The position numbers were made by a program, and so were the translations under genes. 64,000 nt of DNA from Xiphias gladius. Taxonomy: Eukaryota > Chordata > Actinopteri > Istiophoriformes > Xiphiidae. The notes below the pieces were generated by a model that ran no database searches, was not told where the DNA came from, and worked only from the letters and a program-made list of their open reading frames with translations. This document shows positions 42,531 through 52,976 of this stretch, piece after piece (position 1 is the stretch's first letter; each line of letters starts with the position of its first letter). The stretch lies in the NCBI RefSeq assembly GCF_016859285.1, contig NC_053417.1, forward strand, positions 14,880,706-14,944,705, in the 5' to 3' direction.

Positions 42531-45500
42531 TTATATTTGAGGGATTTCCTGTTAACCAGTTTTCAAAAATTAGAAGCCCACATCAGATTGCTGCCTCAGT
42601 ATTTGCTGGTATATGGTGGGTTAAATACAAATGAACAATATTCAGACTGATTGCAAAAACAACATTACATTATTAGCGAAAAGGTTTGGAAAGTTGGCAG
42701 TAGAGTAATAAAGGGAGGGCAGAAAAAATTTTAACATCAAGTGACCATCACATCTCACCATAGCAGAATAATGGAAGCATTCAACACCCCACTGCAAATG
42801 AAAAATCTTCAGATATGGCTCTGTTTAATAATCAATTGTCAAATTAAAAAGCAAAACCCTTTGGCAAAAAACAGAAATTCTGCAACAAACTTATAATATT
42901 CCAAGTTCATCTGATTTATAACACCACACCTCTTCATGATAGAAAAACACATTTCTAGAGCTGAAAACACAACTTAAGTGACTGCACCTGTTTCATCAAC
43001 TACAGTGCAAATAAAGGGTGCGGATTGCATCTGTGATTAACAGGATGCCTATGTATCCTCTAGAATATTCTCATTGCATGATGAGTAGAAAATATGCAAT
43101 ACTGTTATAAGACAGACAACAAAAGTCTCCCAATGTAAAAAAAAACTGAGATTCAAGAGCCTAAACTGCATCAGAGTGCCTTATTTCCTCCCATAGGTTC
43201 AGTGCAAACTATCATCACTGAGAGAAGATTTAAGGGGACAAAAACATTTTGAGAAGGAGGAAGCAGACACTTCAAAAAAAGTATATGTTTTGGTTTGGCC
43301 ACACCACAGCTCACAGTTTCACATACCCAATGTGGTCTAATGCAAATAGACCTTCAAAGCATATCAGCATCCACGCTGGTCTTAAAGAAACAGCCTTCAA
43401 ATTAACATTTAGATGGAAGAGACCATTCAGGATCTCGGGAGCCAGAGATCGGGGAGGAGTTGGTGAAATAGAAGACTGCATCCATCAAAGTCATTTTGCA
43501 TGCCCCAAGGAGAAGTATGAAGTAGACTCTAGGTTAAATTTCCCCCAGTAGGTTAGAGCCCATTAACTCAATTATTGACAGGTGTGTGTTAATATCTACC
43601 GTGGAGAGGCCTGGAATCCTGGTCTAGATCTGCTTATTTTAGTCCTCATGTCGCCACAAGCAACAGCAAACAGCAGGGATGGCTACTGAGTGTGTGAGGG
43701 ACTGTTATCCTGTTACTTTGTTCACACATGCAGAATCCCCTTTGGACTTACTGACCAGAGAATCCAAGTTCTGCATCCAACCCCGACCTGTACACAAATA
43801 TAGCTAAATCTACACCCTGCAATTTCCTCCACATCTTTCAAATCTCACTCCCGCTTCTCACCCTTGGACACTCTCTTTTTTCTGTCTTCCTCTGGCCGCT
43901 CATTCTTTCATAACATCTTTCCCATATAAGGGCTGTAGCATCACTGTCTCCTCTCAACTCCAGGGTGGAACTTACTTTATCTTCTCCCTCTCAGGCCATG
44001 AAAGCCTGCACAAATGGATGATTGGCAGCTCCGTTAGAGAGACAGGAGAGGAATAACAGTGTGATTATACTCCAGGCTCCATCTGCTGCTCTCCTCCACC
44101 AGATACACAACTATAGAGGAATTAATTTGTAAATACTCATGTCCTTACATGGACCTCACAACAAGCTGAACTGCCAGACTGTGTTTTCAGGCTTGCATAG
44201 TTAACTTGGCCTTCTACAGTCTTTTATTAATATTTTCTTTCTCTATATCTCTCTTTATATTTTTTCCACAGCAAGCTTATCTCAATCTATTCAGCCTGTT
44301 AATCCAATAATTCAATACAGAAAAACAGGATCAGTGTGCAAAAATATATAATTAAACTGTTTAATTATGTAGGCATGAAATTACAGAAAATATCTGCATG
44401 GGAGAATTATGAAACCAGACACAATGTTAATTAACTTTTTAAAACATTCAATTGTTTGCAAATGTTTTTTCAAGGGGCCAAATGACTGATAGAAATACTG
44501 ATTAGACCTCAACATGACATAAATTTGTCATGCAATTTGTCAGACACACACCTGCATACGCATTCATATCAAATGATCTCAGCATGAAGCTGAACTGTGT
44601 CATTTCACTTTTGGTTTCTCTCATACTGGTTCCCCTATAGCCACTATGGGCTACCTGCTGTTACTAAGCCAACCATGAACATCCTGCTGACCTGTCAGGG
44701 CAATACTGTCCAATCACCTTCGTAGCTGTCTGCAACTCTGAGGGGAGCTCATACAAAGTGGGACTGCAATAGTTTCATTGTGAGTCAAGTGCCGGGAATG
44801 AATGACATCCACATGCAATACAGCGGAGGGTGCAGTCCACAAGGCATGTGTCTACCTGTGATGTATAGCAGGACATCCATCTAGCCCTGCAGTGCATCTG
44901 ACCCAATATCCATTCACCATTTGGTTGGATGAGAAGCTTCCCCCGCCCTGACAAGTTGTGGATAAACAGCCCCTGGCACTCTTTCCCTCTGCTCCCTGTT
45001 AGTCCAAAAACAGGGTTGCTTTGATTACAAAAAAAAAAAAAAACCTCATCAATAATGTAAAAATGCAGTTAATGACTTCCCCACATCCGTCAGATCTCCC
45101 ATCCCGAACCCCTGCATGGCTGCAATCCCCTCAGTTCACCCCCATGCTACGACATACAGGAACAGGACAAGTATGGAAATGGGAAGTCATTACTAACACA
45201 TAGCAGTGTTAACCTTTTGTGAAAGGCACTATTTGGATTTTTGCCTGGTGCTTGATGTTGGTGTCATATCCTCTTCTTTTAAGCCTCAGTCTCCAGAGAC
45301 CACACCAATTGATCTCTGCAGTAGTTTCTCCTGCCTGTTTCACTGCTATGATCTTTAACCTTGCTGAAATATTAATTCTCAATGTGTGCACAAACATCGA
45401 CATGAGTGTAATTGCTTGTGTAATTACAAGAAATACAATAGGTTTGGTATGAGCACAAAATTTTAGTTGTTTTCAGCTGTCGTAGGGATAATACGCTTTT

Positions 45501-46653
45501 ATGATACACTTGAAGATTTTTTCAGGATTTACACAAAGACTAAATGAATTATTCCGCAGTCTATGAGATTTATAGGAGATGATACCTTCACAGCGCCAGA
45601 GCAACTAAATCATGTAGCGCTGCTTGAGGGTGAATGTATAAAAAAGTGTCACACAATTGGTCCCCATACAAGTTACAAGACAGACATTTCTTCTCACCAC
45701 CTACCAGAGCAGTTTAACAGAGGACGTAGCAGCCACGGAAACAATTTCAAGTGACCCTCAGAATTACATCTTACTCATTGTTTCAATACTGGTATGAAGA
45801 TGTGTCTGTCCAAACAAACAACACGTTTGGGTTTTAGTCATGACAACTCGTTGTGTCTGTCTCTCTGTTCAGTGGCTGTACTGATAATTTCTGCATTTAC
45901 TGGTTCACTTGTGGTCTTGGCTAAAAATGAAATAAAATGAACCGTTTTATTTTGTATGTAATAAAAACACACCACGTAATAAGCAGTGCTCTTGAACTTT
46001 TTCAAACATTTTTTGATTTCCATTTAAACTAAATTAAATCCTTACAGCATGGTGGGAAATTAACTTCCTTTAACCAAAATGTGCTCATATCTAGCTGGAC
46101 AAGTGTTCGTTTTTGTTTCACATTTTGTGTATGAATGAGCTCTGGGCAGTCAATTGCCAACACACAGCTGTGTAGCCTGTCTAGTCACATATATCACCAT
46201 CTTCTATAGTGACATGCAGAGGCAGCTGTTATCTATATAATTACTTCCTCAAAAGATTGGTATCTTGTCAGTGACCATGTCAACTGGTCAGTGGATTGGA
46301 AAGGCACCTAGAGGAGCATGTGAGCCTGATGGCAATGAGGTGGATAAATGCGACTGCTGGTCTCGGAACTCAGAAGTTCAGGTTTTAACTCAAACAGTAT
46401 GATAAAGTAAAATTAAAAACAAGTTTAATTGTTCCCTTTTTAGACAGAGGGAACTGCGGCGGGAGCTTAATCTTTAAGAAAATCCCCAAATATGTACACG
46501 GATGGGTTTGAGACCAAGAACCTATGTCGTCGTGACGTTGCCAAGACGCTTTTTTTTTTTTTTTTTTAAATGATGGTGTGTGCATGCGGGCATAAACTCT
46601 CAGCAGGACCATGACCATCAATAAGTAGGCTGCGTAGCTTTGAGCACAGCGTG

Positions 46654-46660
46654 ATATAAG
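46654..46660 (+). promoter_or_regulatory. tac3a: candidate TATA box of tac3
   Basis: The motif atataag lies about 30 bp before the inferred start of the noncoding first exon. A CRE-like TGACGTTG occurs some 120 bp upstream. No perfect estrogen response element was seen by eye. Confidence 0.4.
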
Positions 46661-46684
46661 ATCTGATACCCCACCTACGCTCCA

Positions 46685-46851
46685 GTTGCTGATTGGCGTT
46701 ACGCAGGTATCCAGCTGTTATTTATTACCCCAAAGCCTGGACGCCTCACTTATCCTCACTGGATCTCACTGCAGGATCTATCCATTCCCACTTCGCACCA
46801 GGTCGCACGCAGCGAACTCTTTTACCAAATTACCTGCTCGACAGATATCAG
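46685..46851 (+). other. tac3a: probable noncoding first exon of tac3
   Basis: A stretch richer in GC and CpG than its surroundings, about 30 bp after the TATA-like motif and ending in a good donor ATATCAG|gtaaag. The next exon holds the start codon. The 5' boundary is inferred from the TATA spacing only. Confidence 0.5.
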
Positions 46852-47254
46852 GTAAAGATAAAAATGCAAGCTTAAAGTGAAATATTTACATCTTTGTTAT
46901 ATTTTCATCAGTTTTCTTCTTTTGTGGAGGAGTGAATTTAAGGTTAATCATGACTTTTTGGGGGAACACAAGAGGGCTGCTTGAAATTACTGTTATGTTT
47001 TTGTTTCTTTGTTGGATATATATAAGATAATTGAAACAATCATTTACTGATTATTATAAAAATAAGTTTCATGAACTATATCTTTATAAACCCTAAACCG
47101 CGCGCTTTTACCATCAATTACGCAGCGAGTTTTGCGCAACAGGTACAATTGGTTCCTTGATGAAAATGCGATTTTCAGCTATGTAGTTTCCCAAAAAGAA
47201 ACAACCTCCTACAAATGATAACTGCGAATATGCTCGCACAGGTGGTGCTGCAAA

Positions 47255-47356
47255 ATGAGAAGAGGTTTGCTGCTGGTGACTCTGTTCCTCATCATGGAAC
47301 TTCGGTACAGCCAGTCCAAATGCGAGGAACCCGGATCGCCCAGATCAACTTCAGAT
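47255..47356 (+). CDS. tac3a: tac3 coding exon: signal peptide
   Basis: Encodes 34 aa starting with a basic MRR and a hydrophobic core, ending SPRSTSD. Donor GAT|gtaggt, phase 0. An acceptor AG lies just upstream (cgcacag), consistent with the ATG being in exon 2. Confidence 0.9.
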
Positions 47357-48396
47357 GTAGGTTTCCTATCGCGTACTGACCAAAATGATTTTCAGCACAT
47401 CTTTTAACAGAAACTGATTTTTTTTTTTCCCCCTTTTTCCCCCCATATCATAATGGCAGCAGACCACAGGCTTGGGCAACCTCAAAAGGAACATTCTGAA
47501 GAGGTATAGCGATTTGGATTATGACAGCTTTGTGGGTCTGATGGGCAGAAGGAATGCCGGTGAGTCTTTTTTCGACTGACGGCCGTAGCCCACTTATTAC
47601 ATTCATGTGTTTATAGCAGTAATAAAAGCAGTAGTAATGATAATGATAATAACCGAAAAATTGGCAAACATCAAAATTGGCAAGACTCGTGTCTATTCAA
47701 TTTTGGTCCTTTCATATATTTAGTAATTTAGTTATTATCATTTGATCAGGATTATTTTTTTTTCTCAGATGCTCCCGCAACTTGTTTCACAGAGCTGTTT
47801 CTTTTTCCAATTTTTTTAAAAATTGTTATCAGATGCAAACACTGTACAGGCACCCCAAAAAAGTAAGACAATTGTCATTTACTAATGATATGAAGTTGTT
47901 GCATTCTTTAAAATCGTTGGAAAACACTTTATTTGATGATTCTCATTCTTCTTATTAGGAGAAATGCATGATATTTTTGTTGGTCTAATGGGAAGGAGAA
48001 ACTCAGAGCCTGGTGAGTATGACAATTTGCAAGTCAAATATCTATAATAGCCCCGTTGGTTTTCATGGGCATTCAGATTTCAGGTTTTATCTGGTGCTCA
48101 TCATATGGAAAATGTATCTTTACTTTCTTGTAATGTCTGCTCTCACAGATAACGGTCCCTGGAGGAGAGAGTATCCAGAGAGGAGAGGCATTTTTCTCAA
48201 CAAGTGCAGGCTGAGGTGAGCGCCTCTTCTTTTTCACTCAGTAGATGGAACATAAAAAAGTTAAAAATAAAGTTAACAATTAACCTGGCTCATAAAGGAA
48301 AAAACCATATTGAACAGAAGAGCGTCAGAAGATTTGTCTTGTTCAAGGTTTAATGTCTTAAAAACACTACTGACTCAAATGACTAATTATACACAC

Positions 48397-48439
<43 letters not shown>

Positions 48440-48659
48440 CAAATATATACATATGTATATATACACACACACACACACACACACATATATACAAATATAT
48501 ACATATGTATGTATATATATATATATATACATATATACACACATACATAGATACAGACACACATATATATACATACATTATACTGATTATACTTTACTGA
48601 TTATATACTGTACATGTGTGGTATGTTTGTTTTGTTGCAGGTTTCTTCAGGGGCTGTAG
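47255..48659 (+). CDS. tac3a: tachykinin 3 precursor (neurokinin B and neurokinin F), spliced
   Basis: Joined exons 47255-47356, 47460-47559, 47833-47862, 47959-48012, 48149-48215 and 48641-48659 give 123 aa with consistent phases. Residues 1-20 form a signal peptide (MRRGLLLVTLFLIMELRYSQ). Peptide 1, YSDLDYDSFVGLM (50-62), sits between KR and GRR. Peptide 2, EMHDIFVGLM (79-88), sits between KR and GRR and is neurokinin B. Both end FVGLM followed by Gly for amidation and a dibasic cleavage site. Family knowledge: fish Tac3 precursors carry both NKB and NKF, act on Tacr3-type receptors and feed into GnRH/reproductive control. The NKF sequence resembles the zebrafish Tac3a form, hence tac3a; the a/b assignment rests on that and on neighbours. 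Confidence 0.95.
47460..47559 (+). CDS. tac3a: tac3 coding exon: neurokinin F-type peptide
   Basis: Encodes NLKRNILKR, the 13-residue YSDLDYDSFVGLM and GRRNA. The acceptor is a CAGCAG tandem (47457-47462), so the exon may start at 47460 or 47463. Donor GCCG|gtgagt, phase 1. Confidence 0.93.
47833..47862 (+). CDS. tac3a: tac3 30-nt micro-exon
   Basis: Encodes DANTVQAPQK between the two peptides and the first base of the Arg in the KR site before neurokinin B. Acceptor ttatcag, donor AAA|gtaaga. Phase 1 on both sides, so skipping keeps the frame but turns KR into a single Asp codon junction. Confidence 0.85.
47959..48012 (+). CDS. tac3a: tac3 coding exon: neurokinin B
   Basis: Encodes R-EMHDIFVGLM-GRRNSEP. 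The ten-residue peptide is the conserved fish neurokinin B. Acceptor attag, donor CCTG|gtgagt, phase 1 in and out. Confidence 0.95.
48149..48215 (+). CDS. tac3a: tac3 coding exon: C-terminal propeptide
   Basis: Encodes DNGPWRREYPERRGIFLNKC and RL up to a split Arg codon. It contains two further Arg-Arg pairs. Acceptor tctcacag, donor TGAG|gtgagc. Confidence 0.85.
48391..48580. repeat. compound (CA)n/(TA)n repeat in last tac3 intron
   Basis: Alternating runs of CA and TA; a near-duplicate block (runs of CA, then atatatacaaatatatacat) appears twice, at about 48408-48450 and 48464-48510. Confidence 0.95.
48641..48659 (+). CDS. tac3a: tac3 terminal coding exon
   Basis: A 19-nt coding part giving (R)FLQGL then TAG, after acceptor tgttgcag. 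The 3' UTR follows directly. Confidence 0.8.
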
Positions 48660-48895
48660 ACATTCAGACTGAAAATACTCTCATCTGGCTACCATGTCAG
48701 AAGATCACAGTGATAACAAAAAATGAAGTAAATGTCTGATAGAAACAACTAAACCAACATGTAAAACTGCCAGCTGGTTTAGGAAAGTGATCATAAACTA
48801 CACAGATTATATTTGTTTTACCTGAAGACAAAACATAATTTGAAGTGAAAGCTGAGTATTTCTTTATCATGTTATTCTATTTCTTCAAAGTTAAA

Positions 48896-48901
48896 AATAA
48901 A
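48896..48901 (+). terminator. tac3a: poly(A) signal AATAAA of tac3
   Basis: AATAAA about 240 nt after the tac3 stop, followed by a T-rich run. It is the first canonical signal after the stop. Confidence 0.65.
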
Positions 48902-48921
48902 CAATTTTTTTTTATACGTAA

Positions 48922-48927
48922 TTTATT
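48922..48927 (-). terminator. candidate poly(A) signal of c1galt1 (AATAAA on minus strand)
   Basis: TTTATT on the plus strand reads AATAAA on the minus strand, about 915 nt after the c1galt1 stop. It faces the tac3 signal from 20 bp away. Non-canonical signals nearer the stop remain possible. Confidence 0.4.
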
Positions 48928-49841
48928 CATTTAAAACACTGGTGTATTTTCCTGCGGCTGTTTATGAGCGATTCTTCAAGCTTGGCTCTATAGTGCAGAC
49001 AGTCTTGTCCACTCACACCTGCTACAGTATTTACTGCTTGGTTATATAAAATGACTTCACAAGAGGAATATATGGGAGTTCTCTAAAATACTGTGTTCAT
49101 CAGAACCTACAGTGTTTTCACACAGAAGCACAGAGGGTTTTCAAGTGTAAACTTCTACATCAGAGCATCTCATACCACCTAAAAAGGTAAAAAGAAAAGA
49201 CATTTTTCACAGCACAGTTGTTCTTTCTGAATCAAACATATAAGTGCTTGCTGTGGATTTGCATGTTTCAAAACAAAAAGAAAAGCTAAATGGCCATCAA
49301 AAAAGGCAAATACTTTGCAGCTGTTTTACCTATGAAAAAATCCTGAAAATAAATGAATGAAATGAAAATTAATGAAAAAATATAAAATCATTTCATATAT
49401 CTGTCACTGGATTATTGGCTCAGATCAGGTACTTGTAAAACCCATTAAAGTAATATCTTAAGTGCCTCTTCCTGCATCACTCCGAGCGCACATATGTGAC
49501 CCTGTAACGTCATAATTTCAAAATCACTGATGATGTCAAATTTAATTAATCTAGACAAAGTGTTTATCTTGGTTGAAAATAGCTAAGCCATTAGCAGCTG
49601 TCACTGCATAATACTGTGTTGAATGCTTACAGTGTCATACTGGCTGTGGTATACTGTGATCTCTGTCAGAAGAAAACACTAGTTAGCCAATACTGCGCAC
49701 AGGGTAATATGTCTCGAACATGCTAGCTATCACAGCTCCTATCACCAGGGTCACTGAGAGGAAGTAGCCACACGTGTTTCTAGAGTAGATTCAATCAGAA
49801 ACATCAGTTAAAACACATTCAACCCCATCTGAAGCGCAGAA
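48928..49841 (-). other. probable c1galt1 3' UTR
   Basis: About 900 bp between the two convergent genes with no open frame of interest. Assigned to c1galt1 because the only canonical minus-strand poly(A) signal I found lies at its far end. Confidence 0.4.
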
Positions 49842-50186
49842 TCAGCTTTGTCTGTCATGGGTTACTGCAGTCCTGTTCTCAGTGTGGTGTGACCTAAGAT
49901 TCTCTCCCTCTCCTTTGTCTGTCTCTGCTTTTGTTTGGTTGCCACTAACGGAGAGGGCTGCAGTTGTGTAACTCCTTCCATCTGTCACCTCTTGAGCTCC
50001 TTTAAATCCCACCGTCACAGTGGTCTGTGAGAGAGTGCTGAGGCTAAGACCCTGGCGTAGGTATGGCCGGTAGCGTGGCCTGTAGCCATATGCTCTCAAG
50101 TGGTAGGTGTAATACTCTAGTGTGTACATCAGGTCTGCTTCCACATAATGGAACGATACTGCCAGGTCAGAGCAGCATTGTGGACC
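49842..50186 (-). CDS. c1galt1: c1galt1 coding exon 3: C-terminal part
   Basis: Encodes [20 protein letters not shown] and [23 protein letters not shown], then a divergent hydrophilic tail of about 70 residues with NQT and NRT sequons and TGA stop. The acceptor is ttcctcag after a TG-rich (minus strand) microsatellite. Confidence 0.92.
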   Translation of the reverse strand, partial: GPQCCSDLAVSFHYVEADLMYTLEYYTYHLRAYGYRPRYRPYLRQGLSLSTLSQTTVTVGFKGAQEVTDGRSYTTAALSVSGNQTKAETDKGEGENLRSHHTENRTAVTHDRQS

Positions 50187-50209
50187 CTGAGGAAGAATAA
50201 TACATAGGA

Positions 50210-50250
<41 letters not shown>

Positions 50251-52669
50251 CAAGTTAGAAAAAGATTTAAAAACATATTTCTGTAGAACTACAATATAAG
50301 ATTTAGCATAAATAATCCAAAGACATAAACAAACGAAGCTATTTGTTCAAGAAGAGTAGCAGCCTCTATCATTCACCACACTGCAATGATTTCACAGGTC
50401 TCATTGGCAAAATGGAGATTATTGGTCCCAATACATTCTTAAAAAAAAAAAAAATCTTAAAGTCATTTATTCTTGTAGGAAAAGTGGTACATGTAGCACA
50501 TCTAATGTTTACATTTTCCATTAGCATTTGTTTAAAGGATTAGGCTGGAATTGTTCTACAAATACAATGAAAAGCCCAGAACCATCAACATGTTAGTCCG
50601 TTCCCTTCAGTCTGTGGCACTTACCCCAAGGTTGGAGTACGATTCACAAATCTATACTTTCATCTTCATTTTGTGCACTAGTGAGTATTTTCAACAGCAT
50701 TGTTTGGGGAACTGACTCAAGAAAAACTACAGTGCCCATGTTCATTGTGGTTAAGGCAGCTACTCATGACAGCAATGGAGGTCTATGGCACAGAGTAAAT
50801 AAGGCTTAAGCTACACAGAAAATAATTTTTAGTGGGAACCATGCCTTGGTCTTTTTGTTTTTGTTCACAATAAGAATAAAATAAAATAAAAAACACCAGC
50901 CTTATCCTTTTTATAAACGGTCATACTGAACCCACAAATTTCCAATTATATTGTCTGATAAAAAAACAAATATTCTAATATTCAAAAGTAGATTGGTTCT
51001 ATTGTTTCCCAACAAGGGGATAAAGCAGCTCCAAACACTGACAGGCAGTATCTGACAGGATCAGTAATGGACCTGTCTCATTATAATGCAAAGTACAAGA
51101 AATTAGTTGCATCATCAATGACAAATTGACCAATTTTCCTTTTGTTGACAGGACATTGTCTCTGCTGCATTCATCTACTTTAAAATGAACTCATTTCTAT
51201 TTGAATTCACTCATTCTATGCAGAGGTCAGATACAGAATTCAAGTGTGTCAGGTAATCACATTCATTTATTTAGCTATTATCATTCTGATGAATGATTTA
51301 TAGCAACACCTACATTTTCTTTTTAATTCAGCGAAAGCAAACTAAACAGTATACTTTTCAAAATGAAAGAATAATTCTCTCATCTTAAGTGAAGATGTAC
51401 ATTATTGATGTACATTATTATTTTGAACTCACCAGTTCACTGTCTCAGTGGCATTTCCTCCTAGCCTGACTTGCCCCTTTCTAATAAGACTAATCCATGC
51501 CACAGGATGTCAGTCTTATTGAGGAGCTATCCGTAAACCACTCCGTGCTTTTAGTAATAGTGCCACTTTTAGGCGCTTATTGGCAATTCTCTTTTTTGGA
51601 CAGCTCATAGTTTAGATATAGACTAGAAATATGGGGACAGGAGTGGTAACACATGCAACAAAGGTGGCGAGAGTCAAACTGGGAATGTTGCAGTTATATG
51701 ATGTGCATCTTAACCATTAGTCCAATGGATTGCCCCTTCTTAGGCACTTTGTACCAAGGTATGATGTAGATTTGTTTGCTTTTTACAATTTTTCCAACTC
51801 ATACTGTAGTACCACTTTCCACCAATAGCTTACAAACAAAAAAAAGAAGAGAAAGGACTTGCCTCAACAATTGGGTAGTAACAATAGCTCCAGTACCAGA
51901 AGCTTTTGGAGAACTTGCCAGTTAGATGGTGCTCTGGCACAAACGGATGGAAAGTTTCTCGGTGCAAAGTATCTCTGGAGTCCCCAGCCAGAACGCCCAT
52001 CTTCTCCAAACACTGCCCCAGTGCTAGGTCTTCTACAGGGGTGGTGTGTGTGCAAACCTTGGTCCGAAAACCTTCCACAAATCTCTTGAGGGCCTCTTTA
52101 CTAAGTACATAGCCTGCCCCTCCACTCATGTAGCCTTGCTTGGTGTAAGGCTTGAAGCGTTTACCGAAATAGATGGGCTCTTCAGGGGTGTGGTTGGACA
52201 GAATCCAGCGCAGGTTGTCCACCACCACATAGGTGTCATCGTCCGCTTTTAAGAACCAGTCTGCTTCATTTGCATGGTGCTCGTATACATAATGGAAGGC
52301 TCTGATGGTCTTCCAGTAGAGCTGGTCACGGCCCTCCTTAGTGCCCAGTCCCACAGTGGGGAATTCCGGGTCCTCCACAGAGCTCATGAACACCACCACG
52401 TTGCAGTGGCGACTCCAGGTGGCCCTGACATGGCGGGCCCTGCTCTGCAGGTTATACGGCCCTGTCATGACCCAACAGAGAACACGTACTTTCTGGTACA
52501 ACACATCTGCCACCCGGCCGTCTTCATCTAGAGGGACGGAGCAAACAGTACAACACATAACAATGTTAACTGGTGTGCAGTGGAGGTTTTGTATGTGGGA
52601 TTCTACCAGTGAAGCCGAAATCATACTACTACATCTATGTAATATGTTATCAATATAATATGATATATA

Positions 52670-52707
<38 letters not shown>

Positions 52708-52976
52708 AATAGCAGTTTTGTGTCATATTAGTATATATTTTCTGATACAGCAATGTGTAACACACCTGCATGGTGAGGGTGGAGCAAGTTGATGAGAGCA
52801 GCTCCCTCTTTCCTCCAAAGGGTTGGCCTCTCCCCTACTATTGTGGCTTTTTCCTGAGCCTCTGACAGCACAGGGTAGCTCCTCTCAAACCACATCTGGC
52901 GCAGGAAGAAGTAGATACAGCAGGCTCCCACCAAAAAGCCCAGGGAGAAGGCCCATCTGGAGCTGGGGCCCTTCAT
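49842..52976 (-). CDS. c1galt1: core 1 beta-1,3-galactosyltransferase (T-synthase), spliced
   Basis: Joined minus-strand exons 52976-52766, 52527-51863 and 50186-49842 give 406 aa. A type II membrane anchor lies at about residues 8-25 ([18 protein letters not shown]), then a short stem and the GT31 catalytic domain: [30 protein letters not shown] with the metal-binding DDD at 166-168, [36 protein letters not shown] and [15 protein letters not shown]. Family knowledge: it adds galactose to GalNAc-Ser/Thr to make core 1 (T antigen) in the Golgi, and in vertebrates needs the chaperone C1GALT1C1. The DDD and CCSDL motifs favour the enzyme over the chaperone. Intron 2 begins with GC. The tail is longer than the 363-aa human protein. 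Zebrafish has a and b copies; position beside tac3a suggests c1galt1a. Confidence 0.94.
50211..50249. repeat. (CA)n microsatellite near the c1galt1 exon 3 acceptor
   Basis: About 19 CA units 25 bp upstream (on the minus strand) of the acceptor; read as TG on the transcript. Confidence 0.95.
50250..51862 (-). other. c1galt1: c1galt1 intron 2 (GC-AG)
   Basis: A 1.7-kb intron (51862-50187) starting gcaagt and ending ctcag on the minus strand. It contains a (CA)n tract near its acceptor and a tRNA-derived SINE at about 51560-51740. Confidence 0.75.
51560..51740 (-). repeat. tRNA-derived SINE, minus strand, in c1galt1 intron 2
   Basis: Read on the minus strand it gives actaatggttaagatgcaca and cccagtttgactctcgccac, an A box/B box pair of a common fish SINE, followed by ttgttgcatgtgttaccact. 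Old and diverged; ends are approximate. Confidence 0.55.
51863..52527 (-). CDS. c1galt1: c1galt1 coding exon 2: catalytic domain
   Basis: Encodes residues 71-292, with [15 protein letters not shown], the DDD metal site and [13 protein letters not shown]. Acceptor is ccctctag. The 3' border is GAG|gcaagt, a GC donor; only this join keeps the conserved VEGPxCCSDL sequence. Confidence 0.93.
52672..52704. repeat. (GA)n microsatellite in c1galt1 intron 1
   Basis: About 16 GA units; reads as CT on the transcribed minus strand upstream of the exon 2 region. Confidence 0.95.
52766..52976 (-). CDS. c1galt1: c1galt1 coding exon 1: membrane anchor and stem
   Basis: Encodes 70 aa beginning [13 protein letters not shown]. 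The transmembrane helix is followed by a stem that is not conserved. Donor CATGCAG|gtgtgt leaves phase 1. An acceptor-like AG lies just 5' of the ATG on this strand, so a separate 5' UTR exon is likely. Confidence 0.9.

Noticed and set aside
48310..48659. Several Tyr/Ile/His/Thr-repeat frames on both strands
   Set aside because: Translation of the (CA)n/(TA)n repeat inside the last tac3 intron.
47255..48659. tac1 or tac4 instead of tac3
   Set aside because: EMHDIFVGLM is neurokinin B; tac1 and tac4 encode substance P/neurokinin A or hemokinin-type peptides.
51859..52658. Plus-strand frames opposite c1galt1 exon 2
   Set aside because: Antisense shadows of the catalytic exon.
49842..52976. 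c1galt1c1 (Cosmc) chaperone
   Set aside because: The DDD metal site and the enzyme-type [11 protein letters not shown] segment are present; the chaperone lacks the full DxD site and is typically single-exon.
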